DNA from: Helopsaltes ochotensis
Lineage: Eukaryota > Chordata > Aves > Passeriformes > Locustellidae
Assembly: GCA_013400155.1 (NCBI GenBank)
Contig: VXBM01000888.1
Location: forward strand, 248,001 to 312,000
Length of the DNA: 64,000 bases
Direction of reading: 5' to 3'
In this document: in pieces, positions 37,020-48,600 of the stretch
How positions within the stretch are numbered: the first letter of the stretch is position 1
Layout of the letters: each line of letters starts with the position of its first letter
Notes under the pieces: model-generated
The model's input: only the letters and a program-made list of their open reading frames with translations
What the model was told of the DNA's origin: nothing
The model's database searches: none
Made by a program: the position numbers and the translations under genes

Positions 37020-37310
37020 AAAGCCATGAGGGCCCCCCTAAGCCTCCTCTTCTGGAGACTAAACAAACCCAGCTCCCTCAGGCTTCCTCATAGAGCGTGC
37101 TTTCGAGACGCTTCATGAGCCTTGTTGACCTTCTCTGGATGCTCCTTTTTAGAATGAGGGGTCCAAAACAGAGCACAGTTCTCGAGTGTTCTGCCCATGG
37201 AGTGGAGAGCACAAGTCTCCAAATCCCCACTGCAGTTCCCTGCAGAGAAATGGGACCAAGCAGCATTGAACATCACAGGTGCACAGCACAGCATTTGCGC
37301 TTTGGGCAGC
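37020..37310 (-). mobile_element. Degenerate CR1 LINE fragment
   Basis: The reverse complement of CR1 is recognisable in ctcctcttctggagactaaa, cccagctccctcaggc, ttgaccttctctggatgctc and ggggtccaaaacagagcaca. The right boundary is uncertain because similarity fades after about 37200. Confidence 0.85.
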
Positions 37311-38605
37311 TTGGTGAGCTCTCCCAGCTGAGACAGATCCACAGGCAAGCCTGGCAGATTTGGTTTGAAACGTGCAACGTGGTGGAGGCACACGGGGTCC
37401 CTGGCTCAGTCACTGTTGCAATTGAACCAGCTGAGTCTGCATATGTGAGTCTGCTGTGCTTCACCTGCATGGCAGAAGGAAGTTCCATCCTTAAATGTCA
37501 ACAGTGCCCTGAACGGCTCTTGGGAAGGCAGTGGCTGGACTGCCAATGAGTTCCTGTTCCTTCTGGGATAGTGCCACAGGAGCAACTTGCTGCTGTTCTG
37601 GCTCTATCTATTTGGACCAAAGTTGTCTTAGCTACTTACTTAGTTTATGCTAACTATTTTAAATTAGCTTGGTTTTAAGTAAGAGTTTTATACTTTAAAT
37701 TTAGCCCTTCTTCCTCTTTCATCTGTTCAATGAACTAGCTATGGTCAGAGATGAGCAGTGACTTCAAGATCATTTAGGTGACCGGGGTTGTATGTGCAAT
37801 TTCATGATCTGAAAATCATTTAGACCATTTAATGCAATTTCTACTGAATCAGATGACATAAACATCAACATCTGAGCAGCAGTGATAGGAAAAAAACCCC
37901 AAAGAATACAAGTAAATTTATGTGTTAACATTAACAAAATTATGCACGCTTTTATCTTGGCGATTCCTTTACTCTCTTCTTCCCACTCCCAGTCCCACAG
38001 CTGCACTTGTATCTATCACCCTAGCTCAAGATCACTAGTTCAGTCAGTACTTGGAAGCATCTTATTTTGCTTTTTAATCAAAGATGTTCTCAAACACCAA
38101 ATGCAAATTAATTCAGTGAAGAATTTTTACATCAGGAAAATTACCTCTAAGCAATTCTTTTAAGTGTCAAATGTTCCAGCACTCCCAATTTATAGCACTT
38201 GTCACTTCCCAAACTAGCTGGAGCTGCACATCCACTTTCTAAAGGCTGGAGCTTAGAGCAGTTAAATTTCACAAATTCCAAGTAATTTGCACCAAAGCTT
38301 CTTTAAGCCAAGTATTCTGATATCCTCAGTACAGCAGAAATGTCACTGTAACCAATAAAACATACTTTTTTTCTTAGCAAGTGACCCAATTCATTCTTGA
38401 TCTGTATAGGGAGGCATGCCTCTGTGGCTCTGTCAGCCAGGATTACAAGAGACACATCCCTATCAAAAACACACAGAGAAGCAAAACCTTTTCTGCTATT
38501 ACTGCAAGTTTTCAAAAAATTGCTTTCAAACATGTATAAGGAGGCAGCGTAACTAACCTGACAGAAAAATCTCTCCCTTACAGGCCCTGCTAAAATACTT
38601 GCAGA
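37311..38605. other. Intergenic sequence between NR2C1 promoter and FGD6 3' end
   Basis: The first 250 bases are GC-richer and carry a 150-codon ORF that starts in the CR1 fragment (37097-37549); no protein similarity is recognised. The rest is AT-rich and unassigned. Confidence 0.5.
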
Positions 38606-39360
38606 GTTAAAGAATCATGTAGGTTGCAAAAGACCTCTGAGATCGAGTCCAACTTTTAGCCCAGCAACTGCTAAGTCCACCACTTAAATCATGTCCCAAA
38701 GTGCTGCATCTGCACATCTTGAAATACGTCCAGAGATGGTGAGTTCTCTGCTTCCCAGGGCAGTCTGTGCCCGTGCTCAGCAACCCTTCAGATGAAGAGT
38801 TTTTTCCTAATATCTAATCTAAACCTTCCCTCCCTCAATTTGAAGCCATTTCCTCTTGTCCTTTTCCTTGTTGTTTGAGAGAAGCTGAACATGTGGCTAC
38901 AACCTCCTTCCATGTGCTTGAAGAGATCAGTGAGGTTCCGCTGAGCCTCCTTGTCTCCAGACGGAACAATGCCAGCTCCCTCAGCCACTCCTCATCAGAC
39001 CTGTGCTCCAGCCCCTTCCCCAGCTCTGCTGCCCTTCTCTGGACACGCTCCAGCCCCTCAGTGTCTTTCTTGCAGTCAGGAGCCCAGAACTGAACACAGA
39101 ACTTGAGGTGTGGCCTCACCAGTGCTGAGTACAGGGGGGCCGGTCACTGCGCTGCTCCTGCTGGCCACACCACTGCTGATCCAGGCCAGGATGCCACTGG
39201 CCTTCTTGGCCACCTGGGCACAGCTGGCTCATGTTCAGCTGCTGTTGATCAGCATCCCTGGTCCTTTTCCAGACACTCTGTCTGCCCCAAGCCTGCTGGG
39301 GTTGTCCTGACCCATGTGCAGGACCCAACACCAACAGAAGCTGTGATTCAGGCACACTTT
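38606..39360 (-). mobile_element. CR1 LINE fragment, minus orientation
   Basis: About 755 bp of reverse-complement CR1, with its 3' end at the lower coordinate (gcaaaagacctctgagatcg). A 95-codon minus-strand frame reads FCVQFWAPDCKKDTEGLERV then LRELALFRLETRRL, the CR1 segment following the reverse transcriptase. Its 5' truncation point lies about 35 bases beyond a polyadenylation signal, so FGD6 transcription probably ends next to it. Confidence 0.94.
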
Positions 39361-39394
39361 GACTGATACAGCAGAACGAAATTTTGCAAAAGAA

Positions 39395-39400
39395 TTTATT
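39395..39400 (-). terminator. Candidate FGD6 polyadenylation signal, distal
   Basis: AATAAA on the minus strand followed by tgctgtatc and gtgtgcct. A second AATAAA at 39590-39595 is followed by tctgtgtctttt. The two form a distal cluster 3.1-3.3 kb after the stop. Confidence 0.4.
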
Positions 39401-40512
39401 AATGTAAAACCCTTCATTTGACCTTCACATAACCATTAACCCCCCTAAATTCTCTTGAAGGATTTTTAAAGTAAGACTGATGTCCAGGTAATGGCAACAA
39501 GTTCTGCTGTTTGAAAATCACTGAATACACAAATTACATAATACACAAAACCTGAAAATATTAAAAGACACAGACTCAAATAACATGAATTTATTTATAC
39601 AAAAATGATGAACATCCACAGGAATATTTACAACTTTAAACTGTTTTCAGTTGTAAAATAAAAAGTCTATTCTTCCATTTAGATAGCATGATTTAGGACT
39701 GCTCCAAATAAAAGCCTATTTGCATGGTAAATAGGGGACAAAAGTTACAGCAAACAAATGCACTGAATGTGTCTTCCCAGACATCTCTTTACATTATGAT
39801 GTAGTAAGCATAGTTGGGTAATTGAGTTTCCATGCACAAAATATTTAGTAAAATGTGTTCCACAGCTGCTCAGTTTGTTTTAAGTCCTTTGGGCACACAG
39901 TTTTAAGTTAAAGAGAATTCAAGATCCTAGAAGCTCTCATTTATCTATGAATAAAAATGTTAGAACTGATATTCAATGCTCATGTTTGTTTCATACTCCA
40001 CTAACCAATCTTAAATTGATGACGAACTATAGGTTCTTATAAGAAGAGGTAGCCAGGTCTCTAAAAATTTCTGATCTTGTTTTAGTGTTTAGTCAAATCA
40101 AGACATGAATATTTTACTTTTGATGGTAATGAATCAAATTGGGAGGTGAACTGGAAAAGTAGCAAAGTTTGAAAAGCAACCATTTGAAAATGTTACGAAA
40201 ATGCTTGCGCTGTGGGTTCTTCATATGACACAAAGCACTAATGCAGGAGAGAGGAAAAGAAATATTCAAACACATTTACAAAGACAATTTCACACAGAAT
40301 GTGACTGTAATATGTATACTACTGTTTATAAGGCTCTGTTCCAATCTATTTCTGTCACAAATTTTTTGATTGATCAACCACTTCTGGAAAAAGTTCTCTG
40401 ATTTCCACAGAACACTTTAAACTATTTTCTCCCTCTGCACCAAATCTTCTAGAGGTAGTTTGACACCACATGAAGCAGAACTTGGGCACCTCATTCAGTG
40501 TGAGTTTTGACT

Positions 40513-40518
40513 TTTATT
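40513..40518 (-). terminator. Candidate FGD6 polyadenylation signal, proximal
   Basis: AATAAA on the minus strand, about 2.1 kb after the stop, with a GU-rich stretch (tgtggtgtc) some 50 bases further on. Confidence 0.4.
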
Positions 40519-42660
40519 GCTCTGATTTGCAGCAGGGAAAATATCAAAGCATTAGCTGAAATTAAATTAGCTTTCTCCTAGTCAAATTTCTGATTCATTT
40601 GCTGCTTCAGGACTTGCCATCTTTGTTGGTGTGCAGTCCCCATGAAAATATGAAGAAGCTCTTCCCTTTGATACTATAAACTGGAAGAGGCACATCACAT
40701 CCATGTTATTTTAATATCAGTTTTGTTTTGGATACAGTAAAAATCATGTTAGAAATCACCCTGAAGAGACATGGTAATAATTTACTTAGCTTCAGTCAGC
40801 AGTTGTTTTTGAAAATTAAGTAAAAGCTTTTTGTATATAACGAGGAAAGTACTCATTTAGCACATTTGTATTACAATAAAAGAGAATAAAGGCTTTGATC
40901 ACACTCCTACTGCATTTCCAACACTATCTGGTCAAATCTCTATCATTCCTGAGGGAAGTCAGATCTACAGCTTTAAGTCCCTGATTCATAAGGTACTCTA
41001 CTGAAATTCTGGAAGTCAATGAAATTTCTTGTATAGTTAATATTAAGAGTTCGACTTCCAAGCCCATTACTAACTTTAGAGAAGCTCTTGGAAATTAAGC
41101 TTCTTCAGAGCTCTGTAAGTGTTTTGGACCTGACCTTGAGGTATATCGAGGAAATATGAGAATTTTGGCTTGCATGTTCACTCTTGGCCTTTTTGTGATG
41201 AATATTAACTGTTCTATCATCTCTTTCTGCTGTGAGGCCACAGAATATCTATTAACATGTAACTCAAACTATTAATTAAAAGTTAATGGCATTTAATTTT
41301 GTTACCACAGCTAGCTTGATTCAGGGGACTATGACAAGTGTTTCATACAGTAAAATTAACTGACTACATAGGCATTGCGTTTGACATAAAAATGGCTTCC
41401 TTTCATGTGGGTTTCATAGTTCTAGTTCCATATATGCTATTACAGTGTTAAAATTTTTTAAAAGTTAAATAAAACAAATGCACCAGAATCATCAGTAAGT
41501 ATTTCCTAATGAGGTATACCGATGATTTTCTTTCAGAAAAAAAAAAAAGCCCCAAACCCAAACACCTAAAGCTGAATTCTCTTTTAAAGTGTCAAACAGA
41601 ACAAATCATATTGCAAACAAAAGGTATTTCAAAGAATGGTATGCATTTTCAATGCCTTCTGCACTAAAAAAGCTCTGTTGTCTTGGTATGGCAATTCCAG
41701 TTTAAACATAATATTTAAATATGCAATAGTTTTAAAATTTTCAGAGAGGATGGTGCACGTATTTTTTTACTGTTCTTTGAACAATAGTTTATACAGTGTC
41801 TCATATTGCATACAGAACTCATTTGACATGAAGTTTTGAAACAAATAAGATACTTTGTCTTTGATTATCAAAAAATGTATTTTTACTCTGCTTTGAATTA
41901 TTACTGGAAACATAAAAAGATAATACATCCTGCAATTGCTGGAAGATAATTCATTTGGTCTCTTTGGCATCTGTAGTACTCTAACAGCTCTAGTGCCTTA
42001 TCCCTGTAATTGCAAACTGTTTCTTAAAATACTTTTCCCTTTTTTGTTTTTTAATACTTGAACCATATTTTGTTTGTGTGATACAGAATTTTTTGTACTG
42101 TTTTAATGTACTGGTATGCAAGATTTCAACTGCCATTCAAGGAAAGGAGCATCAATATCATACAACTTCTCCTAAAGGAGCTTACATAATCAACAAAGGT
42201 CCCAAATCTGTGAAATTCCTATACCAATCTGTTCTTGCTAAATTGCAAAGTGAACATCAGCAACTCAAGAACCTATACACAAATCACAAGGAAATGTACA
42301 ACTGCAACAAATCTGTTTTATGGGGTTTTTTTAAATAAAGCATAAAATTTATGAATCTGTTGACCAACAATCTGCTATTCTGAGGACACTTTGGACTTCA
42401 ATGCACAAATAATTCTGCCCATTTAAGTAAACATTGGAATTTAATAAATAACACATTTTGTATCAACACAGAAATACATACAATTCTTTAGAAAAATATT
42501 ACTTTACACTAAAAATGCAACAACTCCTAATCCTGACAAATATACAATTTTGTGTGGGTTGCAACAGCAGGATTCTGTTTCTTTGAACAGTTGCCGTAGT
42601 CTGTTTTATGCCCATCCTTGGATATTTTCCTTAAAACTTGCAGACACAATGTTGACACTG

Positions 42661-42697
42661 CTATAATACAGTGCCTTCTTGAAAAGCTTCTATCCAC
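42661..42697 (-). CDS. FGD6: FGD6 last coding exon with stop codon
   Basis: The coding part is 37 bases: one base completing a lysine codon, then WIEAFQEGTVL and TAG stop at 42661-42663. WIEAFQ is the PH C-terminal helix with its invariant tryptophan. CAG acceptor at 42698-42700. The exon continues leftwards as 3' UTR. Confidence 0.95.
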
Positions 42698-45600
42698 CTG
42701 TTAGAAAATTAAACACTGTTAGGAAATAGCTGATAAAAGAATAAATCTCCTCGCTGTCACTAGCTACAGATTCACACAAGAAGTAACATCATACTTCCAC
42801 TACCACTTGGTCTGTGAGTGCAAATACCAAAAGCTATCCAATGAGTCCAAACATACAAATATAGCCTGGTATGAGGCTATCCAATAGAAGCTTTTTTTGT
42901 ACCTCTCCCATACTGAAGTTACATGCACAGAGAACTGGTGAAGCTGGGAAATCAAATGCTCCAAAAGTAGGCTATGCCAAGGTTCTGCATACTTTTAAAA
43001 ACCCCCCAATGCTTCCCTCTCTTTTTCACTGCAAACATGATCTGGGAGGAATCGGGACACTGCTGGAACTGAGGCAGCCGTTTGCATAACCCACCACACT
43101 CTCTGCTTCTGCGGCAGGTGAAAGCCAGGACTGCTGGGGCTGAGGGAGGAGGGCACATGGAAAGGCAGGGCAGGGCAAAGAGAGAAGTCCCAAACAGCTG
43201 ATCCAACCTTTCTCAGACTGGAAATTCAAAGTCAATATTCAGACACTTTTACTCCATTTAGCTGTGGTTTCTTTTCCTACTTGGTTAGGAGGGAAAAAAA
43301 ACATCCTCAGCTTCTCAAGGATGCGAAAGTTAATGTTCCTGAAGCACTCCAATGCTACAGAACAAATAATTCTGTTTTCTGAGTGAGGGCTGAACTGTCT
43401 GTATGTAAAGGTAAGAGGCCCACAAAATGAGAATTTTTTTCCTGACTGGAAATCTTGGAAGAACTGAATGAGACAAAGACTGTAATTATCTTTATCATGG
43501 AAATTCGAACTGTTTTGTATTCACAGAGTATCTAAACATTAGTCACAGATGTTGGCTCTTCCTTGCCCTGAGCATTTAATTTTGTAACTGTGTGCATGTT
43601 CTTTGAATTCAAGCTTTTGGCATGAACATACTCATCATGTATTGGTGCTCACGCATGTCTGCACACACAACTCAAATATCTCCCTTACTTTTTAGTAATA
43701 TTCTTAGTATTTTCCACTGCCGTGTATACATTAAAAACAACTAAAGTGGAATACATCTGCAAAAAAAAAAAAATCATTAAGATTGAACGTAGCACTGGAA
43801 TTTAAAACCACATTGAAGAGTAACCTGTTTACTGTTAAAATTTATTATGGCATTTAGACAAATACATCAGATATTTCTTTGGTCCTACCAGGAAAGAATA
43901 GTGTCCACTGATGCAAACAGGCCAACAGCATGTTTTTGTTTTTCCTTTTAAGGCTGTAAAAGCAGTATTTATTCTGAAGGTTCTGCATAAATCTCCCAAG
44001 GATATTAAATACTTAAGGAGGAAGGAGGAAGCTTGAAATTCAAAGTACTTAATGTTATTCCGAACCTAGTAACCTACACTATGTCCAATTTCAAGTTTTC
44101 TTCTGATGAGAAGAGCCATTGTCTGAGTAGAAAAATAAACCTATTGAATGCGTGGGGTTTTTTTGATTTGTTTTATATAGTACAAATGAGGACACAAGGG
44201 AAACAACAGGATAGTATCTTAATCAACAAAGAAACATTTATGCACATCTGCACAAAATACTCCCAAAAATCAAATAAAAACTTCCAGATTTTTTTCTGTA
44301 GAGATGTGTCATTAAGCACATTCTCAGCTGTTCAAAATTTCCCATTGTACTGAATACTTTGTTTTTAGAATGTTCCTATTTGCAGAAAACGAAACCTGCA
44401 TCCATTTGAATGTTTAAGTAGTAATAGCGGACTTGTAAATCCATCAAATCTCCTTAATAATGTAAAATTCATTTGGGGAAACTGCAGTGAAACCAGTCAG
44501 ACAAGATAGGCATATGAGAAAGATAGCTTACATGTATTCCTTCTATACTCATTTCTAGTTTACTTTATGAATCATGTAATGAGGGTTTCTACTGATTAAT
44601 GACCAAGCTTCCAGGTTATTTTATATGAAACTAACACAATGCATAGCTTGATAAATGTGACTCAAATTCACATAGGACTTGAAATGAAACAGCTCGTGTG
44701 AATGTTCTTTGAATGCAGCTTTTGGTCTAAGTGCATGCCTAGGTGCTCATGGGCATCAGCTCACACACTTCAAACCTTGGCCCCCAAGTTTTAGTGTTTG
44801 CTTTATTTTTCACTGCCATATATTGATTAAAAATAATTAATATGAACAGGTGACGTTAAAAAAGCAGCATATCAGTTAATTCTTAAAAATATTTTCTGGT
44901 TTTCTCCAAAGGTAACATTCAATTTTCACTTGAGTAGACCAGGGTGAGACGAGGCGAGGAAAAAGGAAGATTTCTTATTTTATCTTTGACTTTCTCATTC
45001 TACATTCAGTCCTTTGCGGAGGTGAATCTGCTTCCTTCATTTCAGAAGCCCTAATGAAACCAGAACCTTGTGTTTAAGTAATTTAAAACTTTCATTTACT
45101 TATGATACAATATGGATCTTTTATACATATGCTTAATATGTGAATATTAAGATTTACCACTTCCAAATTTTCTAGAAATATGTATGTAACAGAAATGAAT
45201 TCAAATAGTTTCTTACTTTTGAGCTGAATGGGGATCATCTGCCTTGAATATGTAAAATAAAGTGTTTTTGTGCAGTAAATGGAACACTCTAGACTCTGAG
45301 TTTTCACCTTTTACTTCACTGACTGTGAATCCAAGTAAAGGCTGGCTCTCTAATGCTGCCACATCCTATGTAACAGGGAAAAAAGGGAAAAATACAAAAT
45401 TAGAGCTTGTAAGACATTCTAAGGCATGCATTTAGACTTCATACACCATACCACTGCAGCAGACAATACAACAAACGGTTATAAATAGACACGCACAGAA
45501 TGCCACTTTTCATCTCCTCCATGCACGAGTCAGGGGGCAGGAAACAAAACTTTGCAGACTCCAACATCGCTGATCCTCTTTTCACTTCCCTGATAGCATC

Positions 45601-48600
45601 TACCTTGGCTTCCACTGCATGGTCTCATCATTCTGCCTGGCAAGGACTTCTTGTATCAACAGAGCAGCCTCCACCTGGCAGCAGCCCAGAGGCCCCTCAA
45701 GGCCAGCGCTCTCTCCAGCAAGCTCAGAAGTGCAGTGAGACGCTATGAACTGCACTGAGCATGCTGCAGGAGGAGCTACAGAGGCAACCTGTGTTCTCAA
45801 GCACTGAAGTCATTTCCAAATCTTTAAATGGCTAAACTTATCACATTTTCTTTTGCTGGAAATTAACAGGATAGGGGAAAACAAAATTGCTGAGTGTTCA
45901 CAGTCGACTAGAAAAGTCCCTTCCTTATTTAGCTCAGTTACTTTTTTTTTAATTTAATGCTTTTGTCTTTTTATTAATGAATACAATACACAGCATTTTT
46001 GGAAAGGAAATAAAAAAGTATTTTTATCTTGTGCAAATTCCAAAACAGTGTTTTGTAACTAGGCAAGGTCCTGCAATGCTTCTGAACAGAAGAAAAAGAA
46101 AATAGCTAAACCCCCCCGCCAATATACATAAACACTGACATATCAAGTGAAGACTTTGGTAATTGCCTCTACAGGCAAAACAAAAGTGTCCTGTGACAGC
46201 AGCGTTTCTTGATATTGGAAAAGAGTCACGTAAGGCTGAGCAATCTGTTTTACTTTCTCAGGTCTTCATACCACTAACAGGGGATTGCTTTACCATTGAT
46301 CTTTCTATCACTTGGAACAAATATAAGTAGCTGAAGTGGCCAAGGCAACACTGCACCTTCCCTTTAGACTCTCTAAATAATGTCTCACCAAGATGAAAAC
46401 TAAGGACAGCTATTCCTCATTTTAAGAAAATAGGAAAGAATTAATTTTGTGATTGTGAACTGCAAACTGAAGCGACTCTAAGGCTGTCATCTCAGAGAAA
46501 ATGAAGCAAAAGAAAATTTAGGTGACTGTCACAGACTTTGCTCTTTTTTACCTCGCCTCCTTTGCAAAGGCCAGGAGAAACACAATGTTCTGAAATGATT
46601 TTCTAATTGATGTAAAAATAATTGTTTTCTACATAATTATTTAAGCTATATTTAGAACTACTGGGGTTGGGGGGTTTTTTTCAGTATTGCCAATGCTGTA
46701 CTGGAAATAACATCACAAGTTTTGGACATAATTCAGAAGTTATAAAACAAAGGTTGGCAGGAACAACGTAGGAACAAATTTGAGCACAAACCAGGAAACA
46801 GCTCGAGTGGGGGTGGCATGGAGTGAACAAGGATAATTTTTTACATGGCCAGGATAGGTTGGGCCTTCTATTTTGAAAGAAAGTAAGGGATAGCAATACC
46901 TTAAAACAGATGCTTTGGATATTTTGCTCTTGAAAGCTAGTAGTAAACTAAAACAAATAATACAAAAACCTGAAGCCCAAGATCAATACATCCATATATG
47001 CTACAAAACATTCTAAGAAGCAATAAAACTACATCCTCAGCACATGTTGGCATACCATATATACATACATATATATATATATACGTTAGAGATTATTCGA
47101 CACTGCAATAGGACTACACATTCTAAATAAAAAAGCAAATGCCATCACATAAGATGCATTTCTTTTATATCAAATAACAACTCCAGGCTGAAGACAACAG
47201 TTTGAGGAGAAGTAAAGAGATTTAGTTTACTCCTTTTGCAAGCATTCAAAATACCTTCTGGAACTGCAGAACAAGATAGTTCAAGATGCATTTATAATGT
47301 TGCCTTTGCCACTAGTACACTGTGATGCATGCAAACAGATCCCCCATATATTCAGCTGACTCAGAACATACCTACAACTGAGCAATGGTGTGCAGTGCAG
47401 AGGTACTCAAAGCTAGATCAGAAACAGCATAGCTATATCGATGTATTATGGTATCGAGCTCACTGGGCCTTTTCAAAATACTGCATCACAATCAGATCAA
47501 ATACTGTAAGGTGATCTAATTTTATAGCTTTTTTTCTAGATCATAAGAATAAACAACTTTGTTATGAAGACAGTATTATCATTGCATATTTAATTTCTAA
47601 TATGTAGCCTCTTACCTCACTAGCAGCATATGTGTATAGCACCTTATTTTTTATAACAAACCACAGGTGTTTCCATGGTTTCTTACTGCCCTTAGATCTG
47701 TGTAGGTAGCCACTCATTGTAGAGTCTTCTGTATTTGCTGAAACCTGAAGAGGAAAAACAAAATGAATCGACAAACCATCATAAGATTTCACAATATGGC
47801 TTTTTTTTTTAACAGATTTCCAGAGCCCTGCTTGTCAGAGACTGAAATTCTTACCTGATCTCAGGTTAATGTTGCTAATTAACTCAGGTAGATGAAAGAC
47901 AAATTATTTTACTTGCTACCGTCTATCTGGTCTGGAAGAGAGGCTTCCAGTAAATGAAGGTTGGAACTTAAGTTGGATACAACAGGACAAGAGAGAGCTG
48001 AAACACTGAGGAAAACATACAGCTGGAGAACACACATTCCTATATAAGAAGAACCATAGAATCACGGAGTGGTTTGGCTTGGAAGGGACCTTAAAGATCA
48101 TCGCATTCCAACTCCCTTGTCATGGACAGGGACACCTTCCCCAGAGCCTAGATGGCTCAAAGCCCCCTCTAGTCTGGTCTTCCAGGGATGGAGAGTCCAC
48201 AACCTCTTTGGATAACCTGTTCCAGTTCCTCACTACCCTTATAGTAAAGAATTTCTTCCTGGTATCTAATCTAAACCTACCCTCCTTCAACTTATGAAGG
48301 GTCCCTCTTGTCCTATACTACATGCCCTTGTAAAAAGTCCCTCTCCAGCTTTCTTGTAGGCCCCTCTTCTGGTACTGGAAGGCTGCTCCAAAATCTCCTG
48401 GAGCTTTCTCTTCTCCAGACTGAGCAATCCCAAGTCTCTCAGCCTTCTCTATCAGGAGAGGTGCTCCAGCCCTCCCTCAACTTGGTAGCCCTCCTCTAGA
48501 CACATTCCAGCAGGTCCATGTCCTTATTAAGTTGGGGACCCAGAGCTGTATGCAGGAGGGGTCTCACCAGAGCAGAGCAGAGGGGCAGAATCCCCTCCCT

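Larger units (their letters stand above)
39376..42660 (-). other. Probable FGD6 3' UTR
   Basis: About 3.3 kb of AU-rich sequence after the stop codon, with no recognised repeats until the CR1 at 39360. Polyadenylation signals on the minus strand lie at 40513-40518, 39590-39595 and 39395-39400. The length is inferred; the 3' end could be any of these sites. Confidence 0.5.
42698..45216 (-). other. FGD6 intron before the last exon, with a repeat pair
   Basis: About 2.5 kb. Contains two related ~150-bp segments at 43590-43742 and 44696-44842, and a GC-richer unassigned block near 43030-43200. Confidence 0.65.

Noticed and set aside
38835..39119. 95-codon minus-strand ORF
   Set aside because: CR1 post-transcriptase peptide (VQFWAPDCKKDTEGLE), part of a truncated element.
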